DNA of 64,000 bases, from positions 124,001 to 188,000 of the forward strand of contig NZ_JAJIRN010000006.1 in assembly GCF_025717515.1 (NCBI RefSeq). The letters run 5' to 3'. Positions 8,444 through 17,360 of the stretch are shown here, in pieces. The translations under genes were made by a program, and so were the position numbers. The notes under the pieces were generated by a model. It was not told where the DNA came from. It worked only from the letters and a program-made list of their open reading frames with translations, and did no database searches. Origin of the DNA: Roseateles oligotrophus (GTDB lineage Bacteria; Pseudomonadota; Gammaproteobacteria; Burkholderiales; Burkholderiaceae_C). Position 1 is the stretch's first letter, and each line of letters begins with the position of its first letter.

Positions 8444-9214
8444 ATGTCCGAAGCCAGTCTGATTGTCGAAAACCTGCACAAACGCTACGGCGAGCGCGTC
8501 GTATTGAAGGGCGTGTCACTATCGGCCAAAACCGGCGATGTGATCACCTTGATCGGTTCCAGCGGTTCGGGGAAAAGCACTTTTTTACGCTGTCTGAACC
8601 TGCTGGAGCAGCCGTTTGAGGGCCGACTGTCGCTGGCCGGAGAAGAGCTGAAGCTGGTGCGTGACAGTGACGGCAGCCTGAAGGCCGACGATGCCAAGCA
8701 GTTGCAGCGCTGGCGCTCGCGCCTGGCGATGGTGTTCCAGAACTTCAACCTCTGGGGCCACCGCACGGTGCTCGAAAACGTCATCGAAGCGCCGGTCTAT
8801 GTCTTGGGTGTGCCCAAGGCCGAGGCGATCGAAAAGGCCGAGGCCTTGTTGGCGCGGGTCGGCGTGTCGCACCGCAAGGACGCATACCCGGCACAACTGT
8901 CGGGGGGCGAACAGCAGCGCGTGGCGATAGCGCGCGCCTTGGCGGTCGAACCCGAGGTGATGCTGTTTGATGAGCCCACCTCGGCGCTGGACCCCGAGTT
9001 GGTCGGCGAGGTGCTCAAGGTGATGCGTGATCTGGCGGCCGAGGGGCGCACGATGATCGTCGTCACGCATGAGATGGGCTTTGCCCGCGAGGTTTCGAAC
9101 TACACGATGTTCTTGCACCAAGGCCGGGTCGAGGAAGAAGGCAATCCGCGCGAGGTGCTGGTCAGGCCGCAAAGCCCAAGGCTGCAGCAGTTCCTGAGCG
9201 GCGGGCTGAAATAG
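8444..9214 (+). CDS. aotP: Arginine/ornithine ABC transporter ATP-binding protein
   Basis: A 256-residue HisP/AotP-type ATPase. Walker A is GSSGSGKST (about residues 38-46), the Q-loop is [10 protein letters not shown] (the NLW form typical of the HisP group), the signature is LSGGEQQRV (153-161), Walker B plus catalytic Glu is [12 protein letters not shown], and the switch histidine is in VVTHEMGFA. It closes the aotJQMOP operon, 21 bases after aotO. No clear terminator is seen downstream. Confidence 0.92.
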   Translation: MSEASLIVENLHKRYGERVVLKGVSLSAKTGDVITLIGSSGSGKSTFLRCLNLLEQPFEGRLSLAGEELKLVRDSDGSLKADDAKQLQRWRSRLAMVFQNFNLWGHRTVLENVIEAPVYVLGVPKAEAIEKAEALLARVGVSHRKDAYPAQLSGGEQQRVAIARALAVEPEVMLFDEPTSALDPELVGEVLKVMRDLAAEGRTMIVVTHEMGFAREVSNYTMFLHQGRVEEEGNPREVLVRPQSPRLQQFLSGGLK

Positions 9215-9273
9215 CGGCAACTGGCCAAGGCAGAGCCCTGGTCTGCGTGGTCGCCGCAATGTAAATGCAGGGG

Positions 9274-9361
9274 GGCCGATCTCCAACAGCGTAGCTTGCG
9301 CGCCAAGGCGCGTAGAGCTACACACCGAGATCGGGTCACCAGCGACAACCGGAGATCGGCC
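9274..9361. repeat. Nested inverted repeat
   Basis: The outer arms GGCCGATCTCC (9274-9284) and GGAGATCGGCC (9351-9361) are perfect 11-base complements. Inside lies a second hairpin with arms GTAGCT (9291-9296) and AGCTAC (9316-9321), enclosing CGCGCC-AA-GGCGCG (9299-9312). There is no T-run, so it is not a simple terminator. It may be an aot mRNA 3' structure or a mobile-element scar. Confidence 0.5.
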
Positions 9362-9425
9362 ATGGTGTTTAGCTTGTGCGGAGATGCTGCTTAGCCTGAG
9401 CATGCATATAGCTTCGACACAGGAA

Positions 9426-9588
9426 CACTGCGGATCAACGCGCGCTGGGGGTGGGAATCCCCGGTCAGCCGGCTCTTGATCCGCAAGCTCATGGGCGGGT
9501 CTATTCGATTGGAGTCCCACTTGGGTCAAGGCACCAGCGTGCCTACATCACCCTACCATTGACGGCAGCAACGGCGGCGGCGCCTTAG
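9426..9588 (+). pseudogene. Histidine kinase C-terminal (HATPase) remnant
   Basis: Three frames chain into the end of a sensor kinase ATPase domain. The first piece reads LGVGIP up to about 9462, a G-box-like fragment. After a one-base shift, 9464-9541 reads VSRLLIRKLMGG followed by SIRLESHLGQGTSV, the classic G2 region of HATPase_c. After a two-base shift, 9544-9588 reads YITLPLT and then a stop. No start, His-box or N-box is present upstream, so only the tail survives. The frameshifts make it non-functional. Confidence 0.6.
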
Positions 9589-9790
9589 GCCGTCGACTCC
9601 CGGGCTGGGTCTTTGCCGAGCTGACCGACGACTTCGCCGGTATCGCGCCCCAGGTTTCCCCGCACTGGTGCGACAGGAAAAACTGCCGCAAAATCCAAGC
9701 ACATCGACAAGACCGGCGTGCCGGCGATGTTGATGGGGCCCGATCCGGGTCGCTAATATAGATTCACCACCATTGAATCGGGAGTTAGAC

Positions 9791-10036
9791 ATGAACCAAG
9801 AACAGCGCACAAGCGTGATCATGATCGCCTTGTTGATGAGTTTTGTGGCGTCGGGCTGCAGCAGTACCGGCGCCAAGAATGATGCCGATCAGGATGAGGA
9901 CAGAACTTACGTGACCGGCACGCGCATTCCCTACCGTGGCCCGCTCTACGTTGGAAAAATGGACAAAAACGATGTACGTGATTCGATTCGCGTCCAAGAC
10001 ATGTCGCGCAACCCTGGCTCAGGGGCTGACCGCTAG
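9791..10036 (+). CDS. Small putative lipoprotein, unknown function
   Basis: An 81-residue protein. ATG 9791 follows GGAG at 9780-9783 with good spacing, better than the TTG at 9773. A short charged N-terminus and hydrophobic segment (about residues 8-21) lead to a lipobox-like ASGC with Cys23. The mature part is acidic then basic (DADQDEDRTYVTGTRIP) with no recognised domain. It stands alone between the decayed interval and a convergent DUF599 gene. Confidence 0.55.
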   Translation: MNQEQRTSVIMIALLMSFVASGCSSTGAKNDADQDEDRTYVTGTRIPYRGPLYVGKMDKNDVRDSIRVQDMSRNPGSGADR

Positions 10037-10076
10037 GCAGCAAGCGCAGATCGATCGGCCCAAAGCTCCGGCTGCT

Positions 10077-10802
10077 TCACGGGGAGTCGCCCGCGCCGGA
10101 GCGCAAGACCTCCAGGACCTCGGAGCGGAATTCGCGCTGGTAGAGGATGAAGATCACGCCGGCAGTGGAAAACATGAAAGCCCAGGGCGAGAAGAACCAG
10201 GCCACGACGGCAAAGGACAGGTAGTAGGAGCGCAGGCCGTCATTGAAGGTCTCGGCGGCTAGGCCCATCACGCGGCCGGCGCGGTCGGCGAAGTCCTCGC
10301 GCGAGGCTTCGCCCCGCTCGAAAATCAGGCAATCCGGCGCCGCACCGACCAGCAGTGCGCCGAAGGTGTATTGCCGCATGCTCCAGGTGAAGCGGAAAAA
10401 AGCATAGACAAAGATCGCCGTCAGCAGCACCAGTTTCAGCTCGAACACGAGCTCCGTGGTACGCGCCGCAAAGGGCAAGTCGGCCACCATCTCGGATGCC
10501 TTCTCTCCCGCCCCCAACATCGCCAGGAGGCCGCCGATGATCAGGATCGTCGTGGACGCAAAAAAGGACGGGCTGGTGGACAGGTTCTGCACCACCACGC
10601 CATCCACCACCCGCACCTCCCGGAACGTGGCCCGATACATCCAGCGCCAGCGCTCCCGGTTGGTGGCGGCCAGCAGCGAGCCATCAAAGTGCGAGCGTCG
10701 GCTGGCGAAGTTGGCGTAGCCCAGCCAACCCAAGAAAAACCCCAACAAGGCCAACCAATCGACCAAGGGCAAGAAGGCAAGGACTTTCAGCATCTCTTTC
10801 AT
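10077..10802 (-). CDS. DUF599 family membrane protein
   Basis: A 241-residue integral membrane protein with about four predicted helices: residues 7-29, around 83-100, 118-136 and 190-222. SRRSHFDGSL, NTS-type loop residues around QNLSTSPSFFAS and DRAGRVMGLAAETFNDGLRSYY resemble the DUF599 family. Family function is unknown. ATG 10802 is used; an ATG at 10793 with AAAGAG just upstream is a possible alternative. It is followed upstream by pirin on the same strand (35-base gap), so they may share a transcript. Confidence 0.75.
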   Translation of the reverse strand: MKEMLKVLAFLPLVDWLALLGFFLGWLGYANFASRRSHFDGSLLAATNRERWRWMYRATFREVRVVDGVVVQNLSTSPSFFASTTILIIGGLLAMLGAGEKASEMVADLPFAARTTELVFELKLVLLTAIFVYAFFRFTWSMRQYTFGALLVGAAPDCLIFERGEASREDFADRAGRVMGLAAETFNDGLRSYYLSFAVVAWFFSPWAFMFSTAGVIFILYQREFRSEVLEVLRSGAGDSP

Positions 10803-10837
10803 GGGGCAATATTCAGGGGGCTCGGAAGGCCTGCATA

Positions 10838-11551
10838 TTAAGCCGCCAGATCAAACACCAGCACTTCCGCGTCCTGCCCACCTTCTATCAGCAAGCGAGT
10901 CTCGTTGCTGAGCTGCAAGGCGTCGCCAGCCTGCAAGCACTGACCGTTCACGCTCAAACTGCCACGCACCAGATGCACATAGGCGATGCGCCCGGCCGCC
11001 AGCGCCAGCTCGGCACGCTCGTCAAGATCGAACAAACCGGCATATAGCTCGGCGTCGGCATTCAGGGTCACCGAGCCTTGCTCGCCGTTGCCCGAAGCAA
11101 TCAAACGCAGCCGACCGCGTTTCTCACTCGCGGCGAAATGCTCTTGCTGATAGCTGGGCGCCAAGCCGAGCCGGTCGGGCTGGATCCAGATTTGCAGAAA
11201 ATGCGTGCTCTGCCCCTCGGCATGGTTGAACTCGCTGTGGCGCACGCCGCTGCCCGCACTCATGCGCTGCACATCACCGGGCCGGATCACGCCGGGGCCT
11301 GAAGGTGCATCGCCGATGCTGTCCTTGTGGGCCAACTCGCCCGCCAGCACATAACTGATGATTTCCATGTCGCGATGGCCATGGGTGCCAAAGCCGGTGC
11401 CGGCGGCAATGCGGTCTTCGTTGATGACGCGCAGCGCGCCGAAGCCCATGCGCTTCTCGTTCATATAGTCGGCAAACGAGAAGCTGTGAAACGACTTCAG
11501 CCAGCCATGATCGGCATAGCCGCGCTCCGAAGATTTGATCAGTTCAAGCAT
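10838..11551 (-). CDS. Pirin family protein
   Basis: A 237-residue bicupin. Metal-binding residues of the first cupin are visible in FGTHGHRDMEIISYVLAGELAHKDS, and SAGSGVRHSEFNH is the pirin signature. The ATG at 11551 has CAGGAG a few bases upstream and starts the conserved MLELIKSSERGYADHGWLKS; a longer open frame to 11839 is not pirin-like. Pirins are iron-binding cupins with quercetinase or redox-sensor roles. It is divergent from a LysR regulator that probably controls it. Confidence 0.9.
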   Translation of the reverse strand: MLELIKSSERGYADHGWLKSFHSFSFADYMNEKRMGFGALRVINEDRIAAGTGFGTHGHRDMEIISYVLAGELAHKDSIGDAPSGPGVIRPGDVQRMSAGSGVRHSEFNHAEGQSTHFLQIWIQPDRLGLAPSYQQEHFAASEKRGRLRLIASGNGEQGSVTLNADAELYAGLFDLDERAELALAAGRIAYVHLVRGSLSVNGQCLQAGDALQLSNETRLLIEGGQDAEVLVFDLAA

Positions 11552-11639
11552 GTTCTTTCGACTCCTGAGGCTTGGTCTACCACTTTGGTGACCAGGCCTT
11601 GACTGTAAAAGCGGGCCAACCCGCCATCGTCGCAGCGGC

Positions 11640-11656
11640 TTGATGTCACCATTCAA
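11640..11656. promoter_or_regulatory. Candidate LysR-type operator
   Basis: TTGATGTCACCATTCAA is an imperfect palindrome with TTGA/TCAA arms that contains the T-N11-A pattern bound by LysR regulators. It lies in the 147-base divergent gap between pirin (start 11551) and lysR (start 11699), where such a site would control both. Confidence 0.4.
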
Positions 11657-11698
11657 ATAAGATGAAGCTCCCCGCCCATATGTGAATCCAAGCACCGC

Positions 11699-12685
11699 AT
11701 GCAAAACCCGGAAAAACGCCGCGCGCTGACACCCGAGGCGCTGATCATGATGGACACCATCGCCCGCAGCGGCAGCTTTGCGGCGGCCGCGCGCGAGATG
11801 GGCAAGGTGCCCTCGGCCTTGACGTATAGCGTGCGCCAACTGGAAGAGGCGCTCGACGTGCTGCTGTTCGATCGCCGCTCGCGCCAGGCCGAGCTGACCG
11901 CGGCCGGCAAAGAATTGCTGCTGGAAGGCCGCCGCCTGCTACAGGAAATCGATGCGGTGGCCAACCGCGTGCGCCGCATTGCCACCGGGTGGGAGAGTGA
12001 GCTGACCATCGTCATCGACGATGCCGTCGCCCGCCGTGCCTTGTTCGATCTGATGGAAGCGTTCTACCAATTGCCGGCAGGCTTGGACGGCAGCGACACG
12101 GGGCCTCCGACGCGGCTGAAGCTGCGCGTCGAGGTCTTGTCCGGCACCTGGGAGGCCTTGATCTCGGGCCAGGCCGACCTGGCCATCGGCACCTCGGCCC
12201 AGCCACCCGGCGCGGCGGTCCATTGCGAATTGATGGGCGAGATGAAGATGGTCTTCTGCGTTGCACCTCATCACCCGCTGGCAAACGCTACCGAGCCGCT
12301 GGAGTCAACCACCATGGTCAGCCACCGCATCATTGCAGTGGCCGACACTGCACGCAGCCTGACCCCGATAACCATTGGCGTGATGCCCGGCCAGGAAGTG
12401 CTGACCCTGCCCTCGATGGCCGCCAAACTCGAGGCCTTGTTGCGCGGCATGGGCTGCGGCAGCATGCCGCTGGAGATGGTGCGCCGTCATGTCGAGGCCG
12501 GCCGGCTTGTCATCAAGGAAACGAGCCAAGGGCAACGCATCTTTCCGCTGCATTACTCCTGGCGCAAAACCTCGGCCGCGGGCGGCCAACCGCCCGGGCG
12601 CGCCTTGGCTTGGTGGTTGGAGCAGCTGCAAAGTCCGACCACAAGGCAGGCCCTGCTGGAGCAGCATGCCGGCTTGATCTTGTGA
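11699..12685 (+). CDS. LysR family transcriptional regulator
   Basis: A 328-residue LysR protein. The winged helix-turn-helix is at residues 9-67 ([20 protein letters not shown], then [16 protein letters not shown]), followed by a linker helix and a LysR substrate-binding domain from about 92. The effector is unknown. It is transcribed away from pirin across a gap with a T-N11-A palindrome, so autoregulation and pirin control are likely. gluQ begins 16 bases downstream. Confidence 0.9.
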   Translation: MQNPEKRRALTPEALIMMDTIARSGSFAAAAREMGKVPSALTYSVRQLEEALDVLLFDRRSRQAELTAAGKELLLEGRRLLQEIDAVANRVRRIATGWESELTIVIDDAVARRALFDLMEAFYQLPAGLDGSDTGPPTRLKLRVEVLSGTWEALISGQADLAIGTSAQPPGAAVHCELMGEMKMVFCVAPHHPLANATEPLESTTMVSHRIIAVADTARSLTPITIGVMPGQEVLTLPSMAAKLEALLRGMGCGSMPLEMVRRHVEAGRLVIKETSQGQRIFPLHYSWRKTSAAGGQPPGRALAWWLEQLQSPTTRQALLEQHAGLIL

Positions 12686-12701
12686 GCGCGCTGAATTGAG
12701 C

Positions 12702-13616
12702 ATGTACATCGGCCGCTTTGCCCCCTCGCCCACCGGCCCGCTGCATGCGGGCTCGCTGGTCGCCGCACTCGCCAGCTGGCTCGATGCGCGCGCGCATGGC
12801 GGGCGCTGGCTGATCCGCATCGAGGATGTGGACGGGCCGCGCTGCCCGCCCGGCGTCGACCGCGTGATCCTCGACCAGCTGGCGCAATGCGGCCTGCACC
12901 CCGACGAGCCGCCGCTTTGGCAGTCGGCGCGCGGGTCGCTGTATGAGCAGGCCCTGGCCACGCTGCAGAACAGCGGCTGGGTCTATGGCTGTGCCTGTTC
13001 ACGCAAACAAATTGCCGGCGCGCTGCAGGCGCAAGGATGGCAGAGCGAGCGCCATGGCGAACTGGTCTACCCCGGCACCTGCCGCGCTGGCCTGCAAGGC
13101 CGCACAACCCGGGCCTGGCGCCTGCGCAGCACGCTTGACCTCGCCGGCATGCAAGACCTGACCCTGACTTGGCAAGACCGGCGCTTGGGCGCGCAGACGC
13201 AGAACCTCAGCCGCGAGGTCGGCGACTTTGTGCTCAAGCGCGCCGACGGCCTGTGGGCCTATCAGCTCGCCGTCGTCATTGATGACGCGGCGCAAGGCAT
13301 CACCGACATCGTGCGCGGCGCCGACTTGGCCGACAACACGCCGCGCCAGATCAGGCTGCAGCAATTGCTCGGCCTGCCCACCCCGCGCTATCTGCACACG
13401 CCGCTGGTGCTGGGCGCGGACGGCAACAAGCTGTCCAAGCAAAACGGCGCTGCCGCGCTTGAGCTGAGGGACGCTGCCTTGGCCCTGCGCTCGGCGGCGA
13501 GCGTGCTGGGCCTGCAGGTCGAAGGCGACACGGTGGCTGAGATACTGGCCCAAGCCGTCAAGCGCTGGCAAAGCTCATTTGGTGGCATGATGCCGGCCAC
13601 GTATTCACACAAATAG
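12702..13616 (+). CDS. gluQ: Glutamyl-Q tRNA(Asp) synthetase
   Basis: A 304-residue truncated glutamyl-tRNA synthetase relative that attaches glutamate to queuosine 34 of tRNA-Asp. The class I motifs are [13 protein letters not shown] (HIGH-like, residues 5-17) and KLSKQNG (KMSKS-like). Zinc ligands may be CAC and the later Tyr/Cys (YPGTCR). The anticodon-binding half of GluRS is absent, as expected. ATG 12702 is chosen over TTG 12696 because it starts the conserved [10 protein letters not shown]. Confidence 0.93.
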   Translation: MYIGRFAPSPTGPLHAGSLVAALASWLDARAHGGRWLIRIEDVDGPRCPPGVDRVILDQLAQCGLHPDEPPLWQSARGSLYEQALATLQNSGWVYGCACSRKQIAGALQAQGWQSERHGELVYPGTCRAGLQGRTTRAWRLRSTLDLAGMQDLTLTWQDRRLGAQTQNLSREVGDFVLKRADGLWAYQLAVVIDDAAQGITDIVRGADLADNTPRQIRLQQLLGLPTPRYLHTPLVLGADGNKLSKQNGAAALELRDAALALRSAASVLGLQVEGDTVAEILAQAVKRWQSSFGGMMPATYSHK

Positions 13617-13628
13617 GAAGTTTTCATC

Positions 13629-14351
13629 ATGATCACCACCCCAAGCGGCCTGCAGATCGACGACACCGTTGAGGGCACAGGCGCGGTCGCCAAGTCCGGC
13701 CACGATGTGTCGGTGCACTACACCGGCTGGTTGTTCAATGACGGCGTCAAAGGCCAGAAGTTCGACTCCAGCAAGGACCGGGGCCAGCCCTTCAAGTTCG
13801 AACTCGATGGCGGCATGGTCATCCGTGGTTGGGACGAAGGCGTGCAAGGCATGAAAATCGGCGGCAGCCGCACCTTGGTCATTCCTCCCGAGCTGGGCTA
13901 TGGCGCACGCGGCGCCGGCGGCGCGATTCCGCCCAACGCGACGCTGATTTTCGAAGTCGAGCTGCTGGCCTTAAGCGGCGGCGACACCGCCGTCGAGCTG
14001 AACCTGACGACCAATCCAAGCGGTCTGCAGTTCGAAGACACCGAAGTCGGCACCGGCCTGGAGGCCAAGGCCGGCCAGCGCGTCACCGTGCATTACACCG
14101 GCTGGTTGTTCAAGAACGGCAACAAGGGCAAGAAGTTCGACTCCAGCAAGGACCGCGGCGACCCCTTCCGCTTTGCCCTGGGCGGCGGCGAAGTGATTCG
14201 CGGCTGGGACGAAGGCGTGCAAGGCATGAAGGTTGGCGGCACCCGCATGCTGGTGATCCCGGCCGATATGGGCTACGGCGCACGCGGCGCCGGCGGCGTG
14301 ATTCCGCCCAATGCGACGCTGCTGTTTGAAGTGGAATTGCTGTCGGTCTAA
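13629..14351 (+). CDS. Tandem-domain FKBP-type peptidyl-prolyl isomerase
   Basis: A 240-residue protein made of two consecutive FKBP domains: residues 1-118 and 122-240. Each has VHYTGWLF, KFDSSKDRG, VIRGWDEGVQGMK and GYGARGAGG-IPPNATL, so the active-site residues are kept in both. There is no signal peptide, so it is cytoplasmic. The two halves are also close at DNA level, which points to a fairly recent internal duplication. A strong terminator follows at 14371. Confidence 0.92.
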   Translation: MITTPSGLQIDDTVEGTGAVAKSGHDVSVHYTGWLFNDGVKGQKFDSSKDRGQPFKFELDGGMVIRGWDEGVQGMKIGGSRTLVIPPELGYGARGAGGAIPPNATLIFEVELLALSGGDTAVELNLTTNPSGLQFEDTEVGTGLEAKAGQRVTVHYTGWLFKNGNKGKKFDSSKDRGDPFRFALGGGEVIRGWDEGVQGMKVGGTRMLVIPADMGYGARGAGGVIPPNATLLFEVELLSV

Positions 14352-14370
14352 AACGCCGGACTCATATACA

Positions 14371-14396
14371 AAGGCCTCGATTGAGGCCTTTTTTTT
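14371..14396 (+). terminator. Rho-independent terminator after the FKBP gene
   Basis: AAGGCCTC-GATT-GAGGCCTT forms a perfect 8-bp stem with a 4-base loop (14371-14390), and a T-run continues to 14396. It lies 19 bases after the FKBP stop and would end the gluQ-FKBP transcript. Confidence 0.85.
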
Positions 14397-14440
14397 GGCT
14401 AGAGCCGAGCCACAAACGGGTTAGTATTGACTCAGCCACG

Positions 14441-14457
14441 GAGGGAGACCTGCCTTG
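14441..14457 (+). promoter_or_regulatory. Ribosome-binding site that supports a TTG start
   Basis: GAGGGAGA at 14441-14448 lies 6 bases before TTG 14455. No ATG or GTG with a comparable Shine-Dalgarno gives the conserved MgtC N-terminus, so the TTG is the likely start. Confidence 0.65.
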
Positions 14458-15213
14458 AACCTACTCGACCTCGATCACCTCTTGCGCTACTGGACCGCCG
14501 AGCAATGGCAGGCCAATGTGCTGATGCTGTTCCACCTGCTCGGCGCGATGGGACTGGGCCTGGTTTTGGGCTATGAGCGGGCTTATCACGGCCGCGCCGC
14601 CGGCATGCGCACCTACGCGCTGGTCTGCATGGCCTCGACCGGCGTGATCATCCTGCTGGCCTATCCGCAGCAGTGGTACGGCGGCATGCAAGGCGGCAAC
14701 TTGGCCCCGCAGCTGGCCGACCCAACGAGGGTCATCCAAGGCATCGTGACCGGCATCGGTTTCCTCTGCGCCGGTGTGATCATGAAAGAGGGCATGAATA
14801 TCAGCGGCCTGACCACCGCCGCTTCGATCTGGGCTGCCTCGTCGATAGGCGTTTTGCTCGGCATGGGTTTCTATTTCGCCGCCATCATGCTGACCCTGCT
14901 CTGTGCCAGCCTGATGATGTGGGGCGCCAAGCTGGAATCGCACCTGCCCTCGCACCCTGCCATTGCGGTGATGCTGCGCGGCGAACCCATGCGCAGATTT
15001 GCCCAGCAAGAACTGGCCGATTTCAGCAATAGCTTGGGCTTTCGTTTTGCGCCCGGCTCCCTCAGTGTCGAGATGGTGGGCGAGCAGGAAGAATGGCGCT
15101 TTGTCTGTACCGCCAAGCACAACTTTGGCGGCCAGACGCTAACGCGCTTTGCCAGCCGAGTGACCGAGATCCCGGGCGTGGTGCAGTACCGCGTCACGCA
15201 TGCCAGAAACTGA
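14455..15213 (+). CDS. MgtC/SapB family membrane protein
   Basis: A 252-residue protein. The N-terminal MgtC domain (about residues 20-155) has four to five membrane helices and the family motifs GLVLGYERAYHGRAAGMRTYAL and GIGFLCAGVIMKEG, followed by GLTTAASIWAASSIGVLLGMG. Residues 160-252 are a soluble ACT-like tail. MgtC proteins act in low-Mg2+ adaptation and modulate ATP synthase or virulence in some bacteria. The start is TTG 14455. Confidence 0.85.
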   Translation: MNLLDLDHLLRYWTAEQWQANVLMLFHLLGAMGLGLVLGYERAYHGRAAGMRTYALVCMASTGVIILLAYPQQWYGGMQGGNLAPQLADPTRVIQGIVTGIGFLCAGVIMKEGMNISGLTTAASIWAASSIGVLLGMGFYFAAIMLTLLCASLMMWGAKLESHLPSHPAIAVMLRGEPMRRFAQQELADFSNSLGFRFAPGSLSVEMVGEQEEWRFVCTAKHNFGGQTLTRFASRVTEIPGVVQYRVTHARN

Positions 15214-15245
15214 AGCACAGCCTTCCTAAGCCTTAAATTGCACGG

Positions 15246-16568
15246 ATGCGCATATTCTCTTTGGACCGCCCCGTTTTCGTCGCCGCCAGCCTCGCCCTGG
15301 CATTCAATGCCTCCCCCTCCCAAGCCCAGTGGCAGGCTCCCGCTTATGAGCTCAGGCTGCGGCCCGACTTCGAGACCAAGACCGTGGCGGCACAGGCCGT
15401 TGTCAGCCTGCGCCGAGGGGCTCAGCTTGAAGACGAATTGCGTCTGAGCGCGCCGGCTCTGGAGATTCACAGCGCCGGCGTCGACGGCATCGCCCTGAGC
15501 CCCGAAAAACACGACGGCTATTGGCTGATCAAGATGCCTCCGCTGCTGGCCGCAAGGTTGGATATGTCCCTCAAACTGGACTATCTCGCCCGCGCCGGCG
15601 AGGGCTTGGTATTTGGCCCCGACTATGTCTACACTGCCTTTCATACCTGCCGCTGGCTGCCCTGCCTGGGATCCGATCTGGGGCGCGCCAGCCTGAAGAC
15701 CACGCTGGAGCTGCCCGCCGGTTTCAGCTCCTTGGCCAGCGGCGTGCCGGTCGCGCCGCAGCCAGTAGAACAGCAGCAGCAGCAGCAGTGGCTGGAAGCT
15801 GCACCCTACCCGCTCTACACGCTGGGCTTTGCGGCGGGCCGCTTCACGCGAACCAGCCAAAGCGTAGACGGCAAGGAGCTGCATTATTTGAGCGTTGGCG
15901 ATGACGCCGCTGCGCTGCAATCCAAGTTCAAAACCACACCCGCGATGCTGGCCTTCTTCAGCGCCAAGGCTGGCTTGACCCTGCCGCACCCCGCGTACAG
16001 CCAGTTGCTGCTGCCCGGCGGCGTCGCCCAGGAGATGAGCAGTTACGCGGCGATTGGCCACAAGATGCTGGACCCCATCCTGGAAAACGAGCAAGAGGAC
16101 TGGGTCATTGCACATGAGTTGGCCCATCAATGGTGGGGCACTTGGATCAGCTGCGAACAATGGAGCGAGTTCTGGCTCAATGAAGGCATCACCGTCTTCA
16201 TGACCGCCGCCTGGAAGCAGCAACGCTGGGGCGAGGCCGCCTACCAGCGCGAACTCGACATTGCCACGCGCGGCTGGCAGCGGGCCAAGGATGCGGGCTT
16301 TGACAAGCCGCTGAGTTGGCCGGGCGACTATCCCTCACTGAGCCTGAAACGCTCTATCCATTACAGCAAGGGCGCCCTCTTCATGCATGCGCTGCGCCAG
16401 GACATGGGTGAGGAGGCCTTCTGGGCCGGCTTCAAACGCTACAGCCAGAACAATGCCGGCCGCCAAGTGCGCGCCGGCGATCTGCAAGCCGCCATGGAAG
16501 CGGCGGCCGGGCGCAGCTTGCAGCCGCTGTTCGATGCTTGGGTCTACGCCGCCTCGACCGGTCAATAA
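15246..16568 (+). CDS. M1 family (gluzincin) metallopeptidase-like protein, exported
   Basis: A 440-residue protein with a signal peptide ending near residue 27 (SQA|QW). Residues 30-200 form the beta-rich N-terminal domain. The catalytic site is complete: HELAHQWWG with His290, Glu291 and His294, and the third ligand Glu313 in LNEG. The usual GxMEN exopeptidase motif is replaced by GGVAQEMSSYAAI (258-270), and the C-terminal domains of full-length aminopeptidase N are absent. A run of six Gln (176-181) comes from pure CAG repeats at 15771-15788. The role is unknown; it may be an endopeptidase. Confidence 0.8.
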   Translation: MRIFSLDRPVFVAASLALAFNASPSQAQWQAPAYELRLRPDFETKTVAAQAVVSLRRGAQLEDELRLSAPALEIHSAGVDGIALSPEKHDGYWLIKMPPLLAARLDMSLKLDYLARAGEGLVFGPDYVYTAFHTCRWLPCLGSDLGRASLKTTLELPAGFSSLASGVPVAPQPVEQQQQQQWLEAAPYPLYTLGFAAGRFTRTSQSVDGKELHYLSVGDDAAALQSKFKTTPAMLAFFSAKAGLTLPHPAYSQLLLPGGVAQEMSSYAAIGHKMLDPILENEQEDWVIAHELAHQWWGTWISCEQWSEFWLNEGITVFMTAAWKQQRWGEAAYQRELDIATRGWQRAKDAGFDKPLSWPGDYPSLSLKRSIHYSKGALFMHALRQDMGEEAFWAGFKRYSQNNAGRQVRAGDLQAAMEAAAGRSLQPLFDAWVYAASTGQ

Positions 16569-17350
16569 ACGCCGGGATAAGCGCCGCCATCCAGCAAGAT
16601 GTTCTGCCCGGTCAGGTAGCCAGCCTGCTGACTGCACAACATCGCGCAGATGGCGCCGAACTCGGCCGCGCTGCCAAAACGCTGGGCCGGAATGCCGGCT
16701 CGGCGCCTGGCTGCGAATTCCTCGCTCGATAGGCCAGCCTTCGCCCCGCCGGCCGCGAGGGTCTTGTGGAGCCGCTCGGTATCAAAAGCACCGGGCAGCA
16801 AATTATTGATGGTCACATTGCGCCCGGCCAAGTTCGACTGGCGCGCCAGCCCGGCGACAAAACCCGTTAGGCCCGAGCGTGCGCCGTTGCTCAAACCCAA
16901 GACATCGATGGGCGCTTTGACCGCGCCCGAGGTGATGTTGATTACTCGACCAAAGCCACGGGCGGCCATCGCGTCAACCGTCGCTTTGATCAGCTCGATC
17001 GGCGTCAACATATTGGCGTCGATGGCGGCCAACCAAACCGCGCGGTCCCAGTCCCGGAAGTCGCCCGGCGGTGGCCCGCCGGCGTTGTTGATCAAGATAT
17101 CCACCTGCGGACAGGCGGCAAGCGCCGCCGCTCTGGCCTCGGGCGTGGCGATGTCGCCCGCCACGGCCAGCACTTGCACCGCGGGATCGAGCAGGCGCAA
17201 CTCGGTGGCCTTTTCCTCCAGGGCCGCCATGCCGCGTGCGGTGATGACGACGTTGCAGCCCTCACGCACCAGCGCCTCGGCGCAGGCCGCACCCAAGCCC
17301 TTGCTCGCCGCACATACCAAGGCCCAACGGCCATTCAGTCCAAGATCCAT
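16562..17350 (-). CDS. SDR family protein lacking the YxxxK motif
   Basis: A 262-residue Rossmann protein. The cofactor loop is CAASKGLG (residues 13-20) and NNAG is at 88-91. The expected catalytic Tyr-x-x-x-Lys is replaced by SNGAR (154-158), while Ser141 in INITSG is kept. LDGGAYPGVY is a typical SDR end. NAD(P) binding is likely, but canonical SDR catalysis is doubtful. Its end overlaps the M1 peptidase gene by 7 bases on the opposite strand. Confidence 0.8.
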   Translation of the reverse strand: MDLGLNGRWALVCAASKGLGAACAEALVREGCNVVITARGMAALEEKATELRLLDPAVQVLAVAGDIATPEARAAALAACPQVDILINNAGGPPPGDFRDWDRAVWLAAIDANMLTPIELIKATVDAMAARGFGRVINITSGAVKAPIDVLGLSNGARSGLTGFVAGLARQSNLAGRNVTINNLLPGAFDTERLHKTLAAGGAKAGLSSEEFAARRRAGIPAQRFGSAAEFGAICAMLCSQQAGYLTGQNILLDGGAYPGVY

Positions 17351-17360
17351 TGCTTCTACC

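Larger units (their letters stand above)
9215..9790. other. Gene-poor scarred interval
   Basis: 576 bases with no intact gene. It holds a nested inverted repeat (9274-9361), a histidine kinase C-terminal remnant (9426-9588) and about 200 further bases that do not translate into anything I recognise before the lipoprotein gene. The pattern suggests decay of one or more former genes rather than a long regulatory region. Confidence 0.6.
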
